Assembly (NCBI RefSeq): GCF_963259705.1
Contig: NC_081844.1
Span: forward strand, 10,649,715-10,713,714
Direction of reading: 5' to 3'
Length of the DNA stretch: 64,000 nt
Origin: Myotis daubentonii
Taxonomy: Eukaryota; Chordata; Mammalia; Chiroptera; Vespertilionidae
Shown: piece by piece, positions 1 through 12,740 of the stretch
Position numbering within the stretch: the stretch's first letter is position 1
How the letters are laid out: every line of letters begins with the position of its first letter
The notes under the pieces: model-generated
What the model saw: the letters and a program-made list of their open reading frames with translations, nothing else
Databases searched by the model: none
Told to the model about the DNA's origin: nothing
Position numbers and translations under genes: made by a program

Positions 1-1085
1 TTGATCTGTAGAGAAGCAGCAGATAAGCCTTTAGTTTCATGGTCCACTCATTGTTTGCCCTGGGTTGCACACTGTGGTGGTTCAGGACCATGTGCTTAGG
101 CAGGGTAAGGCTGAAAGGGTCAGGTGCTTAGGAACCAGGGCCAGTGGGTGTGCAGCTTTCTCATGGGTGGGCAGGTGTGGATAGAAGGGAGATATGAACA
201 TGTTGCCCTTAGACAAGGAAGTGGACAATGCACCTGAGGATTAGGCTGAAGAATCCAAACGTTCCTCAACTCCATATACACCCATCCATTTATTAATTCA
301 TTCGCTCATTCATTCCATGTATCAGGCCTGCTCCACCTCCATGGTACCTGTTGTCTGTGGGCATCGGCCATGAATGTGAAGAAGCAGTGGTGACATGATA
401 GTGAAGACAGGGATGAGGAGTGGCCTGTCAGGGAGCTCAGAGAGACACTCAGTCAGTGACCCCCGCTGAAGCCCAAGGGTGTAGAGAAGTGGGAGCAGCA
501 CTCCAGGCAGAGAGCGTGTGTTTAGTGGACTGTGCTGAGGAGAGCATGGCAGATAAGAGGAGCATGGTATTTGAAAGTTAGTATATTAATTGAAAACTCA
601 GGTAGAGGAAAGCCAGCAGGAGATGATTGTTATTGAAAAGGGAGTTTTTCCTCACAGATCTCAAAAGGAGTGTCCAACCCCCATCCCCTAGCGTGCCACA
701 CAGGGAAGAGGGGGAAGACACCAGAAAGCAGCAGGGTGGGTCAGGAAGCAGAGGGACGTGGGAACTGTGGTTTCCACAGGAAGAAACAGTGGACACTGAA
801 GCCGGGTAAGCAGGCTTAGGATTGGCTAGTGTGAACATGTCAATGGGCACTGGGGCATAGTAGCTGCCCGTAGCCCTCTGGCACTTGTCTCTGGGTGATA
901 AGGACAAGTGGTCCAGAGTGTGAGAGCCTGCAGAGGAGGTGGTTGGGGTGGGAGCTCTGGATTAGGTGGTTTGCATATGAAGGCATGTTCTCAGGTTAGT
1001 AGTTCACTATCTCTAGGAACTAGCCAACCCCAGGAGGGGCAGCCGCTCCAGAATCAGCAAGGCCCCAGATGTCACAGTATCAGAA
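1..1085. other. Intronic sequence, no gene or repeat I can name
   Basis: Only short unsupported open frames. A TTCATTC-rich stretch near 285-315 is compatible with an old LINE2 or MIR relic, but the match is too weak to call. Confidence 0.5.
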
Positions 1086-1381
1086 TCCTATCTAATAATA
1101 GACAAACATGGTAATTGACCGTACCTTTGCACAATATGCAAATTAACTGCCAATAAAGATGGCAGCTAATTTGCATACTGCAGGCAGGGTGGGCCAGTGC
1201 GAGCTGCCATCCGGGCCCCTGTGTGCCACCTAAGCCCCACCGCCAGCTGGGACCCCCGTGTGCAGCGAGCCGCCTAAGTTTGTGGGACCCCCGTGAGCAG
1301 CCCTGGGCAGCGGGGCTTGGCGGTGCGATCGGCCCGCGGAAGCCCTATTATTGTAGGAATCCTCCTGCAATGGGCTTCTAG
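1086..1381 (+). mobile_element. Non-autonomous Helitron (HeliBat-like)
   Basis: It starts TCCTATCTAATAATAG after a host A and ends in CTAG before a host T, the usual Helitron insertion site. Close to the 3' end is a hairpin, ATTGTAGGA-ATCC-TCCTGCAAT. The 5' end matches that of the Helitron at 38047. There is no Rep or helicase coding sequence. Confidence 0.8.
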
Positions 1382-2237
1382 TCCAGAAAATAAAAGGCAT
1401 GGTTAACACATGTGGCTCCCAGGAAGGTTGGGTGATTGTGGGAGAGAGGGAAAGACTAACTGACCTAAGTGTTTCCTGTGCCTGCTTGGTGTGCTGCCCT
1501 GTCCAGTGTACTGGAGACCTGGCTCAGATCTGCTCTCTGATGGGCTTGGCTTTCAGCCATGAAGCCTATATGCATGTACTGGGGAGGCAAGGCCAGGCCA
1601 AAGAACAAAGGGTCCTCCCAGGTGGATATGCCCCGCAGGCCAGGCTGGTGGCTTCACCTTGCCCTCCCTGCCAGAGCCAGGGTCAAGGCAACAGGAGGAA
1701 GACAGGCCCAGCCAGGTGCTTCTGCCTCAGTGTGTCTCGGCAGGAAAGGGTCCTTCCTCCATGTGCTCTTGTGTCCACATGAAGCACCCTGGGGAAGCAT
1801 CAGCCACCCTAATTTTCACGAACTTCTGAGGACTGTTTCAGAGATACATGCCGGATGCAAAGGCCTCATGATGCTCCTGTGTTGTGCTTATGTTTCCTGT
1901 ATAGCTGAGAATGGGCAGACAGGCATAGTGACAGGGATACCCAGAGTTCAAGCCCTGGGTCCCTCCTTCCTCGCCGTGTGACCTGGTGCCATTCTTTCCT
2001 AGGGCGAGTCAGCTAAGTGCCCAACTTGCTTATCCTCACATCCCAAGCTCCTGGCACATGGTATCCACTGGGGACATGCTGATGGATGGAGAATGGAGAC
2101 CCAGGGCCTCAACAGTTCAGAAATGCTAACTAAATATTCCCTTCCTGAAACAGAAAGCCTGCCATTCAGGCTTCCAGACCCACCAGGCAGTGTTCCTGGC
2201 CTGCTAGGTATGTCAGCGCTGTCCGGAGTACCTAGAA

Positions 2238-2463
2238 CCGTGGTCGGCAAACCACAGCTCACGAGCCACATGCGGCTCTTTGGCCCCTTCAGTGTGGCTC
2301 TTCCACAAAATACCACGTGCGGGCGCGCACGTACAGTGCGATTGAAACTTCATGACCCATGCACAGAAGTCGGTATTTTGTGGAAGAGCTGTACTGAAGG
2401 GGTCAAAGAGCTGCCTGTGGCTCGCGAGCCGCAGTTTGCCGAGCCACAGTTTGCTGACCACTG
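2238..2463. mobile_element. Short non-autonomous hAT element
   Basis: Terminal inverted repeats read CCGTGGTCGGCAAAC at the left and GTTTGCTGACCACTG at the right. The flanks ACCTAGAA and ACCTAGCC look like a slightly decayed 8-bp target duplication (6 of 8 match). It contains an internal palindromic region around GCGGGCGCGCACGT. There is no transposase. Confidence 0.8.
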
Positions 2464-3660
2464 ACCTAGCCCATGACACAGCCCAGTCAGGTTGTCCCGG
2501 GGTTCTGTGATAAGCTCCAAATTCACTCAGGACATGTGAAATTGTGCTTTTAAATATTTAACTATCTCTACTGGATGAAATATTTGTAAGCATTTAAACA
2601 TGTTATATAGCCTTTTAATAACATTAAACTGTTTCTCCCATAATAGCACTGAGGTATCAAAGTAGAAGCATGTTCATTCAGGGTAACTTCCCTCTGTTTA
2701 GTACTCATAGTCGTCCAGAAGGAAATAAACCAAAAGTGTAGAGGAGCAGGTTCTGTGTGGTGTAGTCATGGTGTTTTCCTTTCTTTCTCAACTTTTGCTG
2801 AGTTGTCATTTTCTGCTTGATGCACCTGCATTGCCTCTGGTCATTTGGACCCAGGTCTACAGGGAGCTGGTCCATTGAACTATGGGACTGGGTGGGGGAA
2901 GGAAGTGGAGCTCAGGATGTCTCCTGAGGAAAGGCCCTCAGAGGGAGGGAGAAAAGAAATGGCAGTTCACATGCATTCAGGTTTCCCTTATTTTTTTGTA
3001 ACAGGTATGAATGCTTGACAGCTTTGAGACAGGTGCAGCATCTTGTTACACCTTTCTAAAGAAATATCCAAGTTGGGTCTGTGTTTAAAATGTCCCATCT
3101 ACAAGACAAACGCCCAAAGTAAACAAAAACTGTTGCAAATATAGAAGCAGTCACGACCTCAGGTACAGTTGAGGCAGCTTTTCTCCATTGAGTTCAGGAG
3201 AATGGGCTGCACACAGCATGTATCCTGCAATAGCCATGGATGAGTTGGCATAGTGGCCATAGTTTTTCTGGAAGTTATTCTTACATCTGGACTAATACAG
3301 TAATTTAATGACACTTGAGAGATACTGAGGACCATGTAAATAAACCAATAAATACATCCCAATCTAATTTATCCTGAGCCAAACCCACAAGGCACCCATA
3401 GCTACTGTTATGCCAGGCCGCATAGAAGTGTTTCAGAGGGGAAGGTAAAGTGAAAATAGAAGTGATCTAAATTGATTATCTTTAAAATATCTTACCTTCG
3501 AATTTATGAAAATATACAACCATGTGAACATATTGTGAGGCTCCTCCCAGGACCTTGAAAGGGGCCCAGGCAACTGAGGTGCCGCAAAGCTTATCACAAG
3601 ATTCACCATAAATCCAGCTCTGTTCTCCTCAACCCTTCTGTGGGATCCCCTGCTGCAGAA
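2464..3660. other. Intronic sequence without recognised features
   Basis: Mixed sequence with no coding signal and no repeat I can name. The right border is the abrupt end of the L1 copy that follows. Confidence 0.4.
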
Positions 3661-3663
3661 TGT

Positions 3664-6600
3664 CTTCCATAGTGGCTGCACCAGTCTGCATTCCCACCAG
3701 CAGTGCACAAGTGTTCCTTTTTCTCCACATCCTCTCCAGCACTTGTCGTTTGTTGATTTGTTGATGATAGCCAGTCTGACAGGTGTAAGATGGTACCTCA
3801 TTGTTGTTTTGATTTGCATCTCTCGGATGATTAGTGACTTTGAGCATGTTTTCATATGTCTCTTGGCTTTCTGAATGTCCTCTTTTGAAAGGTGTCTATT
3901 TTGGTCCTTTGCCCATTTTTTGATTGGATTGTTTATCTTCCTTTTGTTAAGTTATATGAGTTCCCTATAAATTTTGGAGATTAGGCCCTTAACAGATATG
4001 ACATTGGCAAATATGTTTTCCCACACAGTGGGTTTTCTCGTTGTTTTGTTGATGGTTTCTTTTGCTGTGCAGAAGCTTTTTATTTTGATGTAGTCCCATT
4101 TGTTCATTTTCTCTTTAGTTTCAAGTGCCCTAGGAGCTGTATCAGTGAAGAAATTGCTTCGGAATATGTCTGAGATTTTGTGGCCTTTGGATTCTTCTAG
4201 AATTTTTATGGTTTCCTGTCGTACATTTAAGTCCTTTATCCATTTTGAGTTTATTTTTGTGTATGGTGTAAGTTGGTGGTCTAGTTTCATTTTCTTGCAT
4301 ATATCCGTCCAATTTTCCCAACACCATTTATTGAAGAGACTATCTTGGCTCCATTGTATGTTCTTGCCTCCTTTGTCAAATATTAATTGAGCATATTGGT
4401 TCGGGCCGATTTCTGGGCTCTCTATTCTATTCCATTGATCTATATGCCTATTCTTGTGCCAGTACCAGGCAGTTTTGAGAACAGTGGCTTTGTAATACAA
4501 CTTGATATCTGGTATTGAGATCCCACCTACTTTGTTCTTTTTCAGGATTGCTGCAGCTATTCGGGGTCTTTTTTTATTCCAGATGAATTTTTGGAGAGTT
4601 CGTTCTAGATCTCTGAAGTATGCCGTTGGTATTTTAATGGGAAGTGCATTGAATTTATAGATTGCTTTGGGTAGTATGGACATTTTGAGGATGTTGATTC
4701 TACCAATCCATGAACACGGTATGTTCTTCCATCTGTTTATGTCTTCCTCTATCTCTTTTTTCAACGTCCTGTAGTTTTCTGAGTAGAGGTCTTTTACCTC
4801 TTTAGTTAAGTTTATTCCTAGGTAGCTTAATTTTTTTGGTGCGATGGTAAACGGGGTTGTTTTTATAATCTCTCTTTCTGAAAGTTCACTATTGGTGTAT
4901 AGAAATGCCTCAGATTTCTTGGGGTTAATTTTGTATCCTGCTACATTGCCAAATTCATGTATTAAGTCTAGTAGATTTTGATGGAATCTCTAGGGTTTTG
5001 TATGTATAAAATCATGTCGTCTGCAAATAAGGACAGTTTTACTTCCTCTTTTCCAATTTGGATGCCTTTTATTTCTTCTTCTTGCCTAATTGCAATGGCT
5101 AACACTTCCAGTACTATGTTGAACAGGAGTGGTGAGAGGGGGCATCCCTGTCTTGTTCCTGTTCTTAGGGGAAATGGTGTTAGTTTTTGTCCATTGAGTA
5201 TGATGCTGGCTGTGGGCCTGTCATATATGGCTTTTATTATGTTGAGGTATGATCCTTCAACTCCCACCTTACTGAGAGTTTTTATCAAAAATGGGTGTTG
5301 AATTTTGTCAAATGCTTTTTCTGCATCAATTGATATGACCATGTGGTTTTTTTCTTTCAATTTGTTTATGTGATGTATCACGTTTATTGATTTGCGGATA
5401 TTGTACCATCCTTGCATCCCTGGGATAAATCCTACTTGGTCATGGTGTATGATCTTTCTGATGTACTGCTGGATCCGATTTGCTAAGATTTTGTTGAGGA
5501 TTTTGGCATCTATGTTCATGAGGAATATTGGCCTGTAAATCTCTTTCATTGTGTTGTCTTTACCTGGTTTTGGTATTAGGGTGATGCTGGCTTCATAGAA
5601 TGATCTTGGAAGTGTTCCTTCCTCTTGAATTTTTTGTAGTAGTCTGAGGAGGATAGGTTTTAGTTCTTCCTTGAATGTTTGGTAAAACTCCCCTGTGAAG
5701 CCGTCTGGTCCTGGGCTTTTGTTTGATGGAAGCTTTTTGATGACTGCTTCAATTTCTTCCATAGTTATTGGCCTGTTGAGATTTTTAGATTCTTCCTGAT
5801 TGAGTTTTGGAATGTTGTATTTTTCTAGGAATTTGTCCATTTCCTCCAGGTTGTCTAGTTTGTTGGAGTAGAGCTGTCCATAGTATTTTTTAACAATCCT
5901 TTGTATTTCTGTGGGGTCTGTTGTTATTTTGCCTCTATCGTTTCAGATTTTGTTTATTTGTGTCCTCTCTCTTTGCTTCTTGGTGAGTCTGGCTAGAGGT
6001 TTGTCAATCTTGTTTATCCTTTCAAAGAACCAGCTCTTGGTTTCATTGATTTTCTGTATTGGTTTTTTGGTCTCTATGTCATTTATTTCTGCTCTAATCT
6101 TTATTATCTCCTTCCTTCTGCTCACTCTGGGGTTTTCTTGTTGCTCTCTTTCTAATTCTTTGAGTTGTAGAGTTAGATGATTTACTACCATTGTTTTTTG
6201 ATATAAGCCTATAGAGCTATAAACTTCCCTCTCAGGACTGCTTTCATTGTGTCCCATAGGTTTTGGATTGTTGTGTTTTCATTGTCATTAATTTCCAGGA
6301 TGTTTTTAATTTCTTCTTTGATCTCATTGGTAACCCAATCAATATTTAATAGCATGCTATTCAGCTTCCAGGTGTTTGAGTATTTTGGGTTGTTTTTATT
6401 GTAGTTTATTTCTAATATAATGCCATCGTGGTCTGCGAAGATGCTTTTTATGATTTCAATCTTTTTGAATTTGGGGATACTTTGCTTGTGTACCAATATA
6501 TGGTCTATTTTTGAATATGTCTTATGAGCATTTGAGTAGAATGTATATTCCCTGGCTTTGGGGTGAAGTGTTCTGAAGATGTCTATTAAGTCCATCTGAT

Positions 6601-7114
6601 CTAGTGAGTCATTTAGGATTGCTGTATCTTTGCTGATTGTTTGTCTAGCGGACTTATCCAGTGATGTCAGTGGTGTATTTAAGTCCCCTACTATGATTGT
6701 ATTGTTGTCGATCTCTCCTTTGATACCTTCCAGGAGTTTTTTTATGAATTTGGGTGCTCCTACATTGGGTGCATATATGTTTACCAGAGTTATATCTTCT
6801 TGTTGTATTGATCCATTTAGTATTATGAAGTGGCCTTCCTTATCTCTTGTTATGGCCTTCACTTTGAGGTCTATTTTGTCCAATATAAGTATTGCTACCC
6901 CAGCTTTCTTTTCCTTTCCATTTGCCTGAAAAATATTTTTCCATCCCTTCACTTTCAGTCTGTGTGAGTCCCTTCTAATGAGGTGGGTCTCTTGTAGACA
7001 GCAGATGTATGGGTCATGTTTTTTTATCCATTCAGCCACTTGATGTCTTTTGGTTGGAGCATTTAGTCTGTTTACGTTTAAAGTTATTATTGAAAGGTAC
7101 TTGTTTGTAGCCAT
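3664..7114 (-). pseudogene. L1 ORF2 (endonuclease and reverse transcriptase), broken
   Basis: ORF2p normally nicks target DNA and reverse-transcribes L1 RNA. The endonuclease begins at 7114 ([37 protein letters not shown]). The reverse transcriptase domain at 5840-4968 retains [11 protein letters not shown] with its catalytic aspartates. Breaks: a frame change near 6210-6260, a TGA at 5943-5945, a one-base deletion near 4975 just after the FADD region, a TAA at 3952-3954, and loss of the end beyond about 3664. Confidence 0.9.
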
Positions 7115-7187
7115 TTCTTTTTTTGTGTGGCTGTTTTCTTTCTGAGCTTTTTGTTTCTTCTTTTTACACCAGTTCCTTTAGAATTTC

Positions 7188-8072
7188 TTACATTGCTGGC
7201 TTGGTGGTGATAAACTCCCTTAGTCTTTTTTTGTCTGTGAAGCTTCTTATTTCCCCTTCAAGTTTGAATGATAGCCTTGCTGGATAGAGTATTCTTGGAT
7301 TCAGTCCTTTGCTTTGCATCACTTTGTAAATTTCCGTCCATTCTTTTCTGGCCTGATGTGTTTCTGTTGAGAAATCATTTGATAATCTAATGGGAGATCC
7401 CTTGTATGTAACTTTCCATCTCTCTCTTGCAGCCTGTAAGATTCTCTCTTTGTCCTGAACATTTGCCATGGTAATTATGATGTGTCTTGGTGTGGGTCTT
7501 TTCGGGTTCACCTTGTTTGGGACTCTCTGGGCTTGTGTGACTTTTTTCTTCCCCACCTCAGGGAAGTTTTCTGATATTATTTCTTCGAGTAGGTTTTCTA
7601 ATCCTTGTTTATCTTTCTGTTGTTCTGGCACCCCTATTATTCATATGTTGTTTCATTTCATGTTGTCCCAAAGCTCCCTTAGGCTCTCCTCCTGTCTTTT
7701 AATTTTTTTCTCCAATTGCAGTACAGTTTGGGTGTGTTTTGCTTCCTTGTCTTCTAATTCACTAATTCGGTCCTCCGCTTCTCCTAGTCTACTGTTGATA
7801 CTTTCAATGGTGTTTTTTACTGCAGCTATATCACTCTTCATTTCTTCTTGGGTCTTACTTAAGTTGTTGATTTTTTCATCTGTTTCTTCTAGCTTCTTGC
7901 ATATGTTATTGATTTTTTCCTCCGTCCAGTTTATGAACTCTAGGACCCTTATTCTGAATTCTTTTTCTGTCATGTTGCATGCCTCTGTATCACTTAGCTG
8001 CTTTTCTGGCGAGTCCTCTTTTTCTTTCCTTTGGGTGTTTCTTTGTCTAACCATGTTTGATCTCACTGACAT
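7188..8072 (-). pseudogene. L1 ORF1 (RNA-binding chaperone), two nonsense mutations
   Basis: In intact L1, ORF1p is the RNA-binding protein that coats L1 RNA. The N-terminal part runs through a coiled coil (8072 to about 7660). The C-terminal part begins near GVPEQQKDKQGLENLLEEII and includes the RRM and C-terminal domains (RPTPRHIIITMA, ARLSFKLEGEIRSFTDKKRL). Two in-frame TGA codons, at 7654-7656 and 7642-7644, interrupt it. Both lie where relatives have CGA, so they look like methyl-CpG decay. The frame is otherwise open. Confidence 0.9.
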
Positions 8073-8457
8073 ATCTAGTCGTTCAGTGGCTGCTCCCTTG
8101 GTGGCAGTGACTCCTTGGGCTGTGGTTGCTCTTCAGGCGGTTGCGGTAGCAGCTGCTTCTCAGTTGGCAGCAGCTCCTCTGGTGAGTGCTGTCCACAGCT
8201 GTGGTAGCTCTTCTGGCTGGTAGGGGGAGGTTTCACGTACAGCTGCTGTTCCTCAGACAGAGGGTGTGGTGCTCAGAAGGCTACTGTTGTTTGGATCTGC
8301 TGCATTGATTTAAAGGCACAAAATACAACACAACAAGGCACCGCGTACCAGGCACCACTCTGTGTTGTTGCTGGGATTCTGGAAAAGCATTTAAACATTT
8401 TAACTGAAATGTTGACATCGGAAGATTTAAAAAAGCAGCAGAATAAGTGGAGGCTCA

Positions 8458-9990
8458 CAGATGTGCTCCCAGGACCAAACTGGAATTACAACTAAGGTAC
8501 AAAACAACCACCCTGAATAATCAAGTACAGACTAGCTAGAGAGAACCCTGATAACCAGTGACAGAAAGTGGAGACTGCATAGAGACTGGTAGGAAGGGCG
8601 GAGGCACAAAAGGGCTGGCTAGGTTCCCACATATAGCAGCTTAAGTTCTAGAGGGATATCTCAGCTCTTCAGGGGGTATGGAGGGCCATTGAGAACTCTG
8701 GTATCTAGTCTCCAAGCTGGGCCCCAGCAAAGAGTATGACAACTGAGAAAGGTGCCCACATAACATTTGGCTGTGAAAAGTAACAGGTTTGCTGTCTGCC
8801 AGGGAGAGATGGCTGGAAATGCAGGCACCCTCCTCAAGGGCCAATACATAAAATTTCAAGTGCAGCCACTCACCTTGGGCTCTGGCAAAGGGATGGCAGA
8901 GTTGACTGGAGCTGTAGAAGCATAAGCAAGGGTTGGGGGGATCTGGGGTTAGAGCTCAGAAGGAAGACACCCCTGTTTCCTGTGCTGAGTCATTCCCTCG
9001 AATTGCAGAGGTCGTCTTACTCAGGCAAATCTTTGCTATCCAGGCAGTTTTTGCCTGGAGGGAAGATAGTTGACCCACCATATTGGAAAAGCCCTTAACC
9101 CACCCTGTGGAGTTTCTAAGGCCCATTAAGAGATTGAGAATAACAGCCTCCAGGCAGAAGCAATTGCCCCACCCTGTTAGAAAACCTCTCACTCCACCTC
9201 TGGATGATTGCTTGAGGCTATTCCAGACTGAATCCAATCAGTCTTCAGGCAGAAGTGGGTCTCTGGAGGCTTTGAGTATTTGCCTGCTCTAATTAGTCAG
9301 AAACAGCAGTTTGGGTCTCAAGAACACATTGGAAGATATTAAAAATAGATTGAATGCAACAGAGGATCGAATCAGTGATTTGTAAGACAAGGTAAAAATA
9401 AATAACCAATTAAAGCAGCCAATAAAAATCAGAAAGATAGCTTAAAGGAACTCTGGAACAACATGAAACATAACAACATCTGCATTACGGGAATACGAGA
9501 AGGAGAAGAGGGTGAGCAAGGAACAGAGAACCTGTTTAAAGAAATAGTGACAGAAAACTCCCCCATCCTGGTTAAGGAAAATGTCACACAAGTTCAGGAG
9601 GCACAGAAGGTCTCAATCAAGAGGACCACAAAGAGACCCACACCTAGATACATCATAATTAAAATGGCAAATACTAAAGACTAAGAAAGAATCTTAAAGG
9701 CAGCAAGAGAGAAATAGAAAATTACCTACAAAGGAATTCCCATTAGAATGTCAGTTGACTTTTCAATAAAAATACTTCAGGCCAGAAGGGTGTGGCATGA
9801 AGTACTCGAAGTAGTGAAAAGCTAGGGCCTAAATCCAAGACTACCATATCCAGCAAGGCTATCATTTAAAATTGAAGGTGAAATAAAAAGCTTTCCAAAC
9901 CAAAAAAAAAAATTAAAAAAAATAAGGTTAAAGGAGTTCATTACCACCAAACCAGAAATGCAAGAAATGTTAAAGAGACTACTTTAAGAA
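8458..9990 (+). mobile_element. L1 or HAL1 copy: 5' UTR and ORF1 only
   Basis: 8458-9310 matches the L1 5' UTR type seen again at 12741 and 14200 (the gtggagactgcatagagactggtagg block). 9320-9990 is an ORF1 relic with several stops; 9463-9684 keeps NNICITGIREGEEGEQGTEN. No ORF2 follows, because another L1 5' end begins near 10000. This may be a HAL1 like the one at 14196 or an L1 whose 3' part is missing. Confidence 0.75.
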
Positions 9991-9999
9991 GAAGAAAAG

Positions 10000-10992
10000 G
10001 AGAGGAGGAACCAAGATGGTGGTGTAGGTAAACACCTGTACTCACTGTCTCTCATAACCATATCAAAATTACAGCTAAAATACAGAAAAACCATCATTCA
10101 GAACCACCTTAAAGCTGACTTAATGGAAGTTCAAAATTATAGAAGTAAAGAAGAAAGCACATTGAGACTGGTAGAAGGGGCAGAGGTGCAGAATGGGCTG
10201 GGCTAGCACCCACATGTACTGCCTTTTTAATCAGGAGGGAGATCGTCCCTGCAGAGGCTGCCCATTTGAAAAAAGGGGTCCCACCCCCACATCAGACACC
10301 CAGCCCAGGGTTCCAGAGCTGGGAAAAGAAATCCCCATAACTACAGGCTTTAAAAACCAGAGATGCAAGGCTGGTACAATATTTGCAAATCAATAAATGT
10401 GATGCATCACATAAACAAATTGAAAGATAAAAACCACATGATCATATCAATTGATGCAGAAAAAGTATTTGACAAAATCCATAACCCTTTTTTGATAAAA
10501 ACCTCTCAATAAAGCAGAAAAGAGGGATCATACTTCAACACAATAAAGGCCACATATGACAAACCTACAGTCAACATAATACTAAATGGGCAAAAGCAAT
10601 GGGCACAGCAATCAGACAAGAAGAGTGGAGAGCATTATGCTAAGTGTACTAAGCCAGTCAAGAAAGAAAAACACCACATGATCTCACTTATTTATGGATA
10701 ATAAAGAACATTATAAACGGATGAACAAAAATAGATACAGAGGCAGAGAAGCATCGAACAGACTGACAAACGACAGCAGGAAGGCGGGGGAGGGTTGGGG
10801 GGCAGGGAGAGGTAAGAGATCAACCAAAGGACTTATATGCATGTATATAAGCATAACCAATGGACACAAGACACTGGGAGGGGGGTGAAGGCATGTTCCA
10901 GGGGGTAGGGGAGGCTGGGGGAAGGTTAATTGGGGAAAAAAGGAGACATATGTACTACTATTTGTAATACTTTAAACAATAAAAATAGAAAA
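10000..10992 (+). mobile_element. Internally deleted L1: 5' UTR fused to short ORF2 piece and 3' UTR
   Basis: It starts at the L1 5' end signature ggaaccaagatggtggtgta. About 360 bp of 5' UTR join abruptly near 10360 to an ORF2 reverse transcriptase fragment ([16 protein letters not shown] decayed frame), and near 10600-10630 that joins ORF2 C-terminal and 3' UTR sequence, ending in a G-rich stretch and aataaaaatag. ORF1 and most of ORF2 are absent. Confidence 0.7.
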
Positions 10993-11260
10993 ATGTACAC
11001 ACACATACACTTTTATTAATGGGAATATGTTTGTAATCAGTGGAAACTTTTTGGCCAATGTACAATATAGATGTTTTTTCATCTACTTAAAGGATATTTT
11101 ACTGATTAAAGACTTCCTAACAATGTTACTCTCTCTTCTTTATCCAACCTCAGTTTTTAAACCTCACACTAAGAATATATCTTCTTGGGATGTCTTTCTG
11201 TACTATTTGCCAAAATAAACATAATTTTTTTTTACAGGTAATGCCCTAAAAAAAAAAAGG

Positions 11261-12330
11261 CATCTAAATAGGAAAGGAGGAAGTAAAACTGTCAATCACA
11301 GATGACATGATTTTGTACATAAAAACCACCAGGAAACTACTAGACTTAAGTGAATTCAGCAAGGTAGCAGTATCCACATCCAAAATCAATGGCATTTTTA
11401 TACACCAATAATGAACTTTCAGAAACAGAAACTAAAAAAAAATCTCATTTAGCATTTGTTTTGTTGTTACAACAACAACAAAAATAGGATAACTAGGAAT
11501 AAATTTAACCAAGGAGGTAAAAGACCTGTACTTGGAAAACTATAGGACATTGAAAAAAGAAATAGAGAAAGATACAAACAAATGGAAGTGTATATCATGT
11601 ACATGGATTGGAAGAAGGAACATCATTAAAATGTCTATACTACCCAAAGCAATCTACAGATCCAAGGCAATCCCTATTAAAATACCAATAGCATACTTCA
11701 CAGAGCTAGAACAAATACTCCAAAACTGTATATAGAACCATAAAAGACCCTGAATAGCTGCAGCAATCTTGAGAGAGAACAAAGTAGGAGGGAATCACAA
11801 TACTGGATATCAAACTATACTACAAACCCATTATAACCAAAACAGCCTGGTACTGGCACAAAAACAAGCATATAGACCAGTGAATCAGAACAGAGATCCC
11901 AGAAATTGAACCACACCATTATAGTCAATTAATATCTGACAAAGGAGGCAAGAACATACAATGGAGTAAAGACAATCTCTTCAACAAAAGATGCTGGGAA
12001 AACTGGACAGACACAAGCAAAAAGATGAAACTAGACTACCAACTTATACCTTACACAAGAATAAACTCAAGGTGGATAAAAGACTTAAATGAAAGTCATA
12101 AAACTATAAAAATCTTAGAGGAAAACATAGGTAGTAAAATCTCAGGCATCTCACGTAGCAATATGTGTATGGATACATCTCCTTGGACAAAGGAAACTAA
12201 GAAGAAAATAAACAAATGGGACTACATCAATATAAAAAACTTCTGCCCAGCAAAAGAAACTACCATTATAATGAAAAGGAAATCCACTGTATGGGAGAAC
12301 ATATTAGCTAATGATACATCTGATATTGTA
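11261..12330 (+). mobile_element. L1 ORF2 fragment, + strand
   Basis: This is decayed ORF2 sequence from just before the FADD region (KEEVKLS) to the STVWENILAN block near the C-terminus. 12025-12381 keeps an open stretch reading KLDYQLIPYTRINSRWIKDL. It is flanked on the left by a short A-run. Confidence 0.8.
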
Positions 12331-12384
12331 TTACCATCACAGCCATCAAATTTTAGAACATTTTTGTCACTCCAGTTTTGAGAG

Positions 12385-12645
12385 GGGTTGCATTGAATCT
12401 ATAGATTGCTTTGGGTAATATAGACATTTTAATCATGTTCATTCTTCCTATACATGAGCATGGAATGTGCTTCCATTTTTTATATCTTCAATTTCTTCAG
12501 TGTCTTAATTTTTCTAGTATGGGTCTTCCACCTCCTTTGTTAAATTTATTCCTAGATATTCTTTATGCAATTGTAATTGGGATTTTTTAAAATTTTTCTT
12601 TCGGATAGTTTCCTATTGGTGTATAAAAATGCTATTTATTTCTTT
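12385..12645 (-). mobile_element. L1 ORF2 fragment, minus strand
   Basis: It is homologous to the same ORF2 stretch that lies on the + strand at about 11390-11720. The two therefore form an imperfect inverted repeat of about 260 bp and come from separate L1 copies. Confidence 0.75.
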
Positions 12646-12737
12646 TTTAAAATCTTTTTATTGATTTTACTTAGAGAGAAAGGAAGGGAGAGGGAGAGAG
12701 AGAAAAACATCAATGTGAGAGTAGGAGGATACTGCAT
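12646..12737 (-). mobile_element. VES-type SINE, truncated (tail half)
   Basis: Contains the tattgattttacttagagaga and aacatcaatgtgagag blocks of the bat SINE. The tRNA-like head is missing. It adjoins the L1 5' UTR at 12741. Confidence 0.75.
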
Positions 12738-12740
12738 GGG

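Larger units (their letters stand above)
3664..8285 (-). mobile_element. L1 retrotransposon lacking its 3' end, with part of the 5' UTR
   Basis: Reading the minus strand from 8285 down there is partial 5' UTR, ORF1 (8072 to 7188), a short spacer, and ORF2 from 7114. L1 similarity stops abruptly near 3664 inside the ORF2 C-terminal region, at the [14 protein letters not shown] motif. There is no 3' UTR and no poly(A) tail (no T-run on the + strand), so the 3' end was lost by deletion or recombination. Both ORFs carry stops, so the copy is dead, but the low decay suggests it is fairly young. Confidence 0.9.

Noticed and set aside
1199..1345. CpG-rich segment as a promoter
   Set aside because: It lies inside a Helitron and has no initiator or gene nearby.
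7468..8223. 251-codon + strand open frame rich in Ser, Leu and Phe
   Set aside because: It is the antisense of L1 ORF1 and its 5' UTR; no independent coding signal.
11261..12645. Twin-primed L1 inversion
   Set aside because: The + and minus fragments cover the same ORF2 region, so they are separate copies; a twin-priming product would have complementary, non-overlapping parts.
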